64,000 nucleotides of DNA, taken from the NCBI GenBank assembly GCA_019119635.1, contig DWWP01000058.1, positions 1-64,000 of the forward strand, read 5' to 3'. This stretch comes from Candidatus Dietzia intestinipullorum (GTDB lineage Bacteria > Actinomycetota > Actinomycetes > Mycobacteriales > Mycobacteriaceae). Below are positions 58,811-64,000 of this stretch, piece by piece. Under the pieces are notes generated by a model, which was not told where the DNA came from, did no database searches, and worked only from the letters and a program-made list of their open reading frames with translations. How positions within the stretch are numbered: the stretch's first letter is position 1; each line of letters opens with the position of its first letter. The position numbers and the translations under genes are program-made.

Positions 58811-59016
58811 CCGGCCTCCTGGGCTTCTGGGACAGGATGGAGCTGTGGCTGGTCACCCTGCCCTTCGCTCTGCAGGTCTTCATCATGATGGTGATGGGGA
58901 TTCCGCTGTTCGTGCTGGTCGCGGTGGGGACCGACAGGTTCGCTGAACTGCTCGTGCGCGGGTTCCGGAGGCTCGTCGCCCCCCGGTCCGCCGGAACCGG
59001 GAAGGAGGTCCGGTGA
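58807..59016 (+). CDS. Small membrane protein coupled to the M3 peptidase gene
   Basis: Predicted protein of 69 residues with one or two hydrophobic segments (about 14-45: WLVTLPFALQVFIMMVMGIP and LFVLVAVG) and a basic C terminus. The ATG at 58807 overlaps the peptidase stop by four bases (ATGA), and AAGGAGG for the next gene lies inside its end. I recognise no family. Codon use is like that of its neighbours, and translational coupling supports a real gene. A role in membrane association of the peptidase is speculation. Confidence 0.7.
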   Translation: MTGLLGFWDRMELWLVTLPFALQVFIMMVMGIPLFVLVAVGTDRFAELLVRGFRRLVAPRSAGTGKEVR

Positions 59017-59099
59017 TGCCCAGGTCCCGCGTGACGCTCGCGTTGGTTCTGTTGATCGCCCTCGTCGTGATCGCGTGGATCCTCGTCGAGGTCGTGTGA
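59016..59099 (+). CDS. 27-residue single-pass membrane microprotein
   Basis: ATG at 59016 begins in the stop codon of the preceding gene (TGATG) and is preceded by an excellent AAGGAGG (59002-59008, spacing 7). The peptide starts MPRSRVTLALVLLIALVVIA and continues WILVEVV: a short basic head and one perfect membrane helix. This is too short for usual gene callers. Strong ribosome site, stop-start overlap and coding-like composition support it. The function is unknown. Confidence 0.65.
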   Translation: MPRSRVTLALVLLIALVVIAWILVEVV

Positions 59100-59136
59100 A
59101 GGTGATGAAGGTGCCCGGTGACCGAAGTGGCGGACG

Positions 59137-59142
59137 TACACT
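59137..59142 (+). promoter_or_regulatory. Acyltransferase gene -10 element, predicted leaderless
   Basis: TACACT ends 6 nt before ATG 59149. The 49-bp gap has no ribosome site next to the ATG. Identical hexamer to that upstream of tRNA-Pro. Confidence 0.45.
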
Positions 59143-59148
59143 CTGCTC

Positions 59149-60894
59149 ATGCAGCGCTTGAGTGGACTTGACGCCAGCTTCCTGTACTTCGAGACCAGGG
59201 CCCAGCTCCTGCACGTCTGTGGCCTCATCGTGCTGGACCCGTCGAACATGGAGGGTGGGTACTCCTTCGATGCCCTCCGTGCGGAGTTGGAGCGGCGCGT
59301 CTCCGGCATGCCCGGATTCCGGCGTCAGCTGCACGACTCGATGCTCAACGTCGACCACCCGGTGTGGGTGGAGTCGGAGGACTTCGACATCGACCACCAC
59401 CTCCACCGCGTCGGGCTGCCCGCGCCGGGCGGGGACGAGGAGCTGGCGGAGCTGTGCGCGCACCTCGCGAGCCAGCCCATCGACCGGTCCATGCCGCTCT
59501 GGCAGATGTACCTCATCGAGGGGCTGCCCGACGGGCGCGTCGCCTGCTTCGCCAAGATGCACCACTCGACCGTCGACGGCGTGACGGGCGCCAACATGAT
59601 GTCCCAGCTGTGCACGCTCACCCCGGACGACCCGGCGCTCGATCCCGACCTCGTCAAGGAGACGGCGGGCGGGTCCGGCGCGCTGGAACTCGCGGTGGGG
59701 GGAGCGCTGTCGCGTCTGGCCACCCCGTGGCGGCTGGCCTCGCTCCTGCCGGGGACGCTCGGTGTGCTGCCCGAGTGGATCTCCCGGGCCCGCAAGGGGC
59801 TCGCCATGCCGGCGCCGTTCACCGCGCCGCGCACCCCGTTCAACCGGACGATCACCGGTCACCGGTCGATGTCGTTCACCAGCCTCGACCTCGAGCAGCT
59901 CAAGCGCGTCAAGAACGCATTCGGGACCACGGTCAACGACGTGGTGCTGGCAGTGTGCTCGACCGCCCTGCGCAAGTACCTCGACGACCTCGGGGAACTG
60001 CCCCGTAAGCCGCTCATCGCGATGGTGCCGATGTCCGTCCACGCCGCCGAGTCGCGCCCCGGCACCAACCGCGTGTCCGGCATGTTCATGTCGCTCGCCA
60101 CGGACATCGACGACCCGATCGAGCGGCTCGAGGCGATCCGTGACGCGAACGTCGTGGCCAAGGACCACACCAATGCGCTCGACGCCAATCTCCTGACGGA
60201 CTGGGCGCAGTTCGCGGCGCCGTCGGTGTTCGGGTCCGCGGTGCACATGTACTCGCGTCTGCGCCTGTCGGAACGGCACCCGGTGGTGCACAACCTCGTC
60301 ATCTCCAACGTGCCCGGCCCCAACTTCCCGCTGTATTTCCTCGGAGCGAAGATCGAGAAGATGCTGCCCATGGGGCCGGTGTTCCACGGGGCGGGTCTCA
60401 ACTGCACCGTGATGTCCCTCGACGGCCATCTGCACGTGGGCTTCATCGCGTGTAAGGACCTCGTCTCCGACCCGTGGCCGCTCGCCCACGCGGTGGAGGA
60501 GGCACTCGACGAGTTCCTCGTGGCAGCGCAGGAGCGGGAGTCCAGTGGTGCCCCGGCCGCCGAGCGAAAGACGGCCGAGGAGGTGGGGCGGCGCAACAAG
60601 GAGCGCAAGAAGGCGCCCGCCAAGAAGTCCGCCGCGAAGAAGGCGCCGGCGAAGAAGACCGCGGGGACGAAGACGGCCGCGGGGACGAAGACGGCCGCGA
60701 CGAAGGCCCCCGCCAAGAAGGCGCCGGCCAAGAAGACCGCCGCGAAGAAGTCGTCGACCACGCCGGCGGGATCCAAGCCGACGGGATCCAAGCCGACGGG
60801 GTCGCCACCCGCGGCCCGGCCGGGGGGCGCGCCCGCCACCGGCGACGCGGGGCGCGGTGAGACCGGGCCTGCCGACACCTCCGGTCAGGCGTGA
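59149..60894 (+). CDS. WS/DGAT-type wax ester synthase / diacylglycerol acyltransferase with lysine-rich tail
   Basis: Acyltransferase of 581 residues using acyl-CoA to make triacylglycerol or wax esters. The catalytic motif HHxxxDG is HHSTVDG (138-144). Other family landmarks are MQRLSGLDASFLYFET at the start, PLWQMYLIEGL, SNVPGP and the C-terminal GLNCTVMSLDGHLHVGFIACKDL. The usual length is 450-480. From about residue 483 a Lys/Ala/Pro/Thr tail (KKAPAKK-type repeats) of about 99 residues follows, resembling histone-H1-like proteins and the RNase E tract. Which substrate is preferred is unknown. Overlaps hemW by GTGA. Confidence 0.92.
   Translation: MQRLSGLDASFLYFETRAQLLHVCGLIVLDPSNMEGGYSFDALRAELERRVSGMPGFRRQLHDSMLNVDHPVWVESEDFDIDHHLHRVGLPAPGGDEELAELCAHLASQPIDRSMPLWQMYLIEGLPDGRVACFAKMHHSTVDGVTGANMMSQLCTLTPDDPALDPDLVKETAGGSGALELAVGGALSRLATPWRLASLLPGTLGVLPEWISRARKGLAMPAPFTAPRTPFNRTITGHRSMSFTSLDLEQLKRVKNAFGTTVNDVVLAVCSTALRKYLDDLGELPRKPLIAMVPMSVHAAESRPGTNRVSGMFMSLATDIDDPIERLEAIRDANVVAKDHTNALDANLLTDWAQFAAPSVFGSAVHMYSRLRLSERHPVVHNLVISNVPGPNFPLYFLGAKIEKMLPMGPVFHGAGLNCTVMSLDGHLHVGFIACKDLVSDPWPLAHAVEEALDEFLVAAQERESSGAPAAERKTAEEVGRRNKERKKAPAKKSAAKKAPAKKTAGTKTAAGTKTAATKAPAKKAPAKKTAAKKSSTTPAGSKPTGSKPTGSPPAARPGGAPATGDAGRGETGPADTSGQA
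60595..60891 (+). repeat. Lysine/alanine/proline-rich tail of the acyltransferase
   Basis: Codes for about residues 483-581, with repeated AKK and KAPAKK units and two SKPTG modules near the end. Such tails bind DNA, RNA or acidic surfaces in histone-H1-like proteins; lipid-droplet or nucleoid binding here is inference. Confidence 0.8.
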
Positions 60895-62108
60895 CGGCCG
60901 GCACCGACCACCGGGTCGACCCGGCACACTCGCTGGCCCCGCGGGACCCGGACGCGCCGTTCGGGATCTACCTCCACGTCCCGTTCTGCTCGACCCGCTG
61001 CGGCTACTGCGACTTCAACACCTACACCGCCGGGGAGCTGGGCTCGGCCACCTCGCCGGTGGACTGGGAACGCGCGGCCGCCCTGGAGATCGACCGGGCC
61101 GCGGAGATCCTCGCCGGATCGGGGGCGCCACCGACCGTGGACACGGTCTTCGTGGGCGGCGGCACCCCTTCCCTCGTCGGTGCGGACGTGCTGGTCGGCC
61201 TTCTCGCGCGCATCGACTCGGCGTTCGGTCTCGCACCGGGGGCCGAGGTGACCACGGAGAGCAACCCCGAGTCCACGTCCCCCGAGTTCTTCGGACGACT
61301 CCGCGACGGCGGGTACACGAGGATCTCCCTGGGGATGCAGTCCACCGCCCCGCACGTCCTGCGCGTCCTCGACAGGGCCCACACGCCGGGCCGCCCGCAG
61401 GAGGCGGCGGCCGAGGCCCGGCGGGCCGGCTTCGAGCACGTCAATCTCGACGTGATCTACGGGACGCCGGGGGAGAGTGACGACGACCTCGCCCGGACGC
61501 TCCAGGCCGTGATCGACGCCGGGGTGGACCACGTCTCCGCCTACTCCCTGATCGTCGAGGACGGCACGGCGCTCGCACGCCGCATCCGCCGCGGCGAGCT
61601 GCCGGGCACGGTCGACGACGTCCTCGCCGACCGCTACGAGCAGCTCACGGACACACTGACGCGCGCGGGATTCCACTGGTACGAGGTCTCCAACTTCGCC
61701 ACCGACGAGTCCGGCCACTGCCGACACAACCTCGGCTACTGGCGTGGCGGGGACTGGTGGGGCATCGGCCCGGGCGCGCATTCGCACGTGGCCGGCACCC
61801 GCTGGTGGAACGTCAAGCACCCGGCGCGCTACGCGGCCGCCTGTGACGCGGGGGACCTGCCGGTCGCCGGTGGGGAAGAGCTCGACGACGCCGACCGTCA
61901 CCTCGAACGGATCATGACGGGTCTGCGCCTTGCCGAGGGGCTGCCCGACAGCGCGTTCACCGCCGAGGAGAAGGACCGGGCCGACGTGCAGGTGGCAGCA
62001 GGCCTGCTGCGCCGCCGCCCCGCGGGGCACCCGGGGGGACCGGGCTTCGCGCTGACCGAGCGCGGCCGCCTGCTCGCGGACGGGGTCGTCCGTGACGTGC
62101 TCATCTGA
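60891..62108 (+). CDS. hemW: Radical SAM heme chaperone HemW (formerly HemN-like)
   Basis: Radical-SAM protein of 405 residues that delivers heme. The cluster ligands are Cys33, Cys37 and Cys40 (VPFCSTRCGYCDFNTY). SAM-binding GGGTP, and GMQS and NLDVIYGTPGES segments follow. A C-terminal HemN_C domain is present. The coproporphyrinogen-oxidase-specific N-terminal extension is absent, so HemW rather than HemN. GTG at 60891 overlaps the acyltransferase stop by four bases. Followed by hrcA-dnaJ2, as in many actinobacteria. Confidence 0.93.
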   Translation: MTAGTDHRVDPAHSLAPRDPDAPFGIYLHVPFCSTRCGYCDFNTYTAGELGSATSPVDWERAAALEIDRAAEILAGSGAPPTVDTVFVGGGTPSLVGADVLVGLLARIDSAFGLAPGAEVTTESNPESTSPEFFGRLRDGGYTRISLGMQSTAPHVLRVLDRAHTPGRPQEAAAEARRAGFEHVNLDVIYGTPGESDDDLARTLQAVIDAGVDHVSAYSLIVEDGTALARRIRRGELPGTVDDVLADRYEQLTDTLTRAGFHWYEVSNFATDESGHCRHNLGYWRGGDWWGIGPGAHSHVAGTRWWNVKHPARYAAACDAGDLPVAGGEELDDADRHLERIMTGLRLAEGLPDSAFTAEEKDRADVQVAAGLLRRRPAGHPGGPGFALTERGRLLADGVVRDVLI

Positions 62109-62157
62109 TCAGCTGCCCTAGACTCGGGAGGTACCGACACCAGGAGGGGGGACACCG

Positions 62158-63198
62158 ATGGCCAGCACCACCGACCGGAGGACCGACGTCCTCCGGGCGA
62201 TCGTCTCCGACTACATCGCCTCACACGAGCCCGTCGGCTCCAAGGCACTCGTCGACCGCCACGCGCTCGGGGTCTCCAGCGCGACCATCCGAAACGACAT
62301 GGCGGTGCTGGAGGCCGAGGGCTTCATCGTCCAACCGCACACGAGCTCGGGCCGGATCCCCACGGAGAAGGGCTACCGGCTCTTCGTGGACTCGATCGAG
62401 GAGATCACCCCGCTGTCCCGGGCGCAGCGCAGCGGCATCCGCGCATTCCTCGAGGGAGCGGTGGACCTGGACGACGTGCTGCGGCGCGCGGTGCGGCTGC
62501 TCTCCCAGCTCACCCGCCAGGTCGCCGTGGTCCAGTACCCGGTACTCGGTCGCTCGACGGTGCGGCACCTCGAGGTGGTGAGCCTGGCACCCACGCGGTT
62601 GCTGCTGGTGCTCATCACGGACACCGGCCGCGTGGACCAGCGGACGGTCGAACTCACCGGACCGCTGCCCGAGGAGCACCTGTCGGAACTGCGCACGCTC
62701 CTGTCGGCGGCCGTGGCCGACAAGCGTCTCCCCGAGGCGTCCGAGGCGCTGACCGCGCTCCCGGAGTCTGCGCGCCCCGACATCCGGGAGGCCGCGGAAC
62801 GCTGTGTGACCGTGCTCGTGGAGACGCTCGTCGAGCACCCCGACGACCGCATCGTGCTGGGCGGCACCGCCAACCTCACCCGCAGCGCCTCCGACTTCGA
62901 CGGCTCCCTGCGTCCGGTCCTGGAGGCGCTCGAGGAGCAGGTCGTGATCCTCAGACTGCTGTCGGCGGCCCAGTCGGTGGGCGTCGGGGGCCCGGCGGGG
63001 GTCACCGTCCAGATCGGCGAGGAGACCCAGGCCGCCGAGATCCGGGGCGCCTCCGTGGTGTCGTCGGTCTACGGTTCCGAGGCCCAGATGCTCGGCGGGA
63101 TGGGGGTGCTCGGGCCCACCCGGATGGACTACCCGGGAACAATCGCCTCGGTCGCTGCTGTTGCCCACTACGTGGGCGAGATCCTGGTCGGCCGCTGA
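62158..63198 (+). CDS. hrcA: Heat-inducible transcription repressor HrcA
   Basis: Repressor of 346 residues controlling groEL/dnaJ-type genes by binding the CIRCE element. An N-terminal winged helix (about 4-75, with [22 protein letters not shown] and [18 protein letters not shown]) precedes the HrcA core (about 100-330). ATG 62158 has AGGAGGGGGG. No CIRCE sequence is visible upstream of hrcA or dnaJ2 in this window, so targets are probably elsewhere (groES/groEL). Confidence 0.95.
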   Translation: MASTTDRRTDVLRAIVSDYIASHEPVGSKALVDRHALGVSSATIRNDMAVLEAEGFIVQPHTSSGRIPTEKGYRLFVDSIEEITPLSRAQRSGIRAFLEGAVDLDDVLRRAVRLLSQLTRQVAVVQYPVLGRSTVRHLEVVSLAPTRLLLVLITDTGRVDQRTVELTGPLPEEHLSELRTLLSAAVADKRLPEASEALTALPESARPDIREAAERCVTVLVETLVEHPDDRIVLGGTANLTRSASDFDGSLRPVLEALEEQVVILRLLSAAQSVGVGGPAGVTVQIGEETQAAEIRGASVVSSVYGSEAQMLGGMGVLGPTRMDYPGTIASVAAVAHYVGEILVGR

Positions 63199-63249
63199 CG
63201 CACCGTACCCTCTCCCGGAGCACGAAAGTATTCAGACGAAAGGCGACAC

Positions 63250-64000
63250 GTGTCACGCGACTACTACGGGACCCTCGGGGTCGATCGGGGAGCCTCGGAG
63301 TCCGAGATCAAGCGGGCGTACCGGAAGCTCGCCCGCGAGCTGCACCCCGATGTCAACCCGTCGGACGAGGCACGTGAGAAGTTCTCCGAGATCACCGCGG
63401 TGTACGAGGTGCTGACCGATCCCGAGAAGCGCCGGGTCGTCGACATGGGCGGCGACCCGCTCGACAACTCCGCCGGCGGCGGTTACGGGGGAGGCTTCTC
63501 CGGAGGTGGCGGCTTCGGTGGCGGGGGCCTGGGCGACGTCTTCGAAGCGTTCTTCGGTGGCGGTGCGGGCGGCGGATCCCGCGGGCCCCGCAGTCGCGTC
63601 CAGCCGGGCTCCGACGCACTCATCCGCGTGACGCTCGATCTCCAGGAGTGCGCCACCGGGGTCTCCAAGGAGATCGAGGTCGACACGGCGGTCCTGTGTG
63701 AGACCTGCCACGGGAAGGGATCGGCGGAAGACGCCCCGCCGGCCACCTGTGGGATGTGCCAGGGGCAGGGGGAGATCCAGTCCGTCCAGCGGTCCCTGCT
63801 GGGCAACATCATGACCAGCCGCCCGTGCCCCACCTGTGCGGGGACCGGCGAGATCATCACCGACCCCTGCAGCAGCTGCACCGGGCAGGGGCGGGTGCGT
63901 AAGCGCCGCACCGTCTCGGCCCGCATCCCGGCCGGCGTCGGCGACGGCATGCGTATCCGCCTGGCCGGCCAGGGCGAGGTCGGCCCCGGCGGTGGACCCG
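63250..64000 (+). CDS. dnaJ: Molecular chaperone DnaJ (DnaJ2), 3' end outside window
   Basis: Start of a full-length DnaJ co-chaperone of Hsp70; 250 codons are present and the frame is open at the window edge. The J domain (about 1-65) has the HPD motif (LHPDVN). A Gly/Phe-rich linker (about 75-115) follows. The zinc domain has four CxxCxGxG repeats ([32 protein letters not shown]). GTG at 63250 follows GAAAGG. It lies 51 bp after hrcA, the order hrcA-dnaJ2 of mycobacteria. Confidence 0.95.
   Translation, partial: MSRDYYGTLGVDRGASESEIKRAYRKLARELHPDVNPSDEAREKFSEITAVYEVLTDPEKRRVVDMGGDPLDNSAGGGYGGGFSGGGGFGGGGLGDVFEAFFGGGAGGGSRGPRSRVQPGSDALIRVTLDLQECATGVSKEIEVDTAVLCETCHGKGSAEDAPPATCGMCQGQGEIQSVQRSLLGNIMTSRPCPTCAGTGEIITDPCSSCTGQGRVRKRRTVSARIPAGVGDGMRIRLAGQGEVGPGGGP

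Noticed and set aside
60891..62108. Annotation as oxygen-independent coproporphyrinogen III oxidase HemN.
   Set aside because: It lacks the longer N-terminal part of true HemN and fits HemW in length, motif spacing and position before hrcA.

Overview
The window is chromosomal DNA from a high-GC actinomycete. The gene order tig-clpP1-clpP2-clpX, valS-folC-DUF4233-ndk-rne-rplU-rpmA-obgE-proB, proA-moxR-vWA-nadD-rsfS-gpgP-degV-comEA-comEC-holA-rpsT, lepA, hemW-hrcA-dnaJ2 is the conserved backbone I know from Mycobacterium tuberculosis (Rv2462c down to Rv2373c). A wax ester synthase/diacylglycerol acyltransferase fits the same order (Mycobacteriales). I would guess Dietzia or a close relative, but genus level is inference.

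Layout. 1-2100: an AGCS-type amino-acid/cation symporter and two tRNA genes (Gly-TCC on minus, Pro-TGG on plus). 2121-6625: trigger factor and the ClpP1/ClpP2/ClpX protease. 6650-22988: a complete benzoate-to-central-metabolism island. benABCD, the LuxR/LAL-type regulator benR and the transporter benE run on the minus strand; catABC run divergently on plus; pcaD-pcaR-pcaF (minus) and pcaIJ (plus) finish the beta-ketoadipate pathway. 23035-35390: backbone housekeeping genes (tRNA charging, folate, nucleotide kinase, RNase E, ribosomal proteins, Obg, proline). 35458-42743: an accessory block with carbonic anhydrase, sirtuin, metallo-beta-lactamase-fold protein, FAD-dependent dehydrogenase, RecQ-family helicase and methyltransferase. 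42754-64000: backbone again, ending inside dnaJ2.

How the genes work together. BenE imports benzoate. BenABC dihydroxylates it, BenD makes catechol, and CatA/CatB/CatC give the enol-lactone. PcaD opens the lactone, PcaIJ adds CoA and PcaF cleaves to succinyl-CoA and acetyl-CoA. No protocatechuate-branch genes and no benK are present, although as I recall the Corynebacterium glutamicum cluster at the same tig-clp locus carries both.

Most notable points. (1) BenC is 705 residues instead of about 340: the reductase is followed by an Ala/Pro linker with three ARPVG modules and a C-terminal FCD-like domain, the ligand-binding half of GntR regulators. (2) A RecQ-type helicase ends in a ComF-like phosphoribosyltransferase domain. 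(3) The acyltransferase carries a histone-H1-like Lys/Ala/Pro tail. (4) A 27-residue membrane microprotein sits in an M3-peptidase operon. (5) Candidate operators are shared between the benA-catA and pcaD-pcaI control regions. (6) At least a dozen genes have a -10 hexamer 6-7 nt before the start codon, predicting leaderless mRNAs. (7) Exact 4-nt stop/start overlaps are very frequent. No IS elements, prophage genes or CRISPR arrays were seen.
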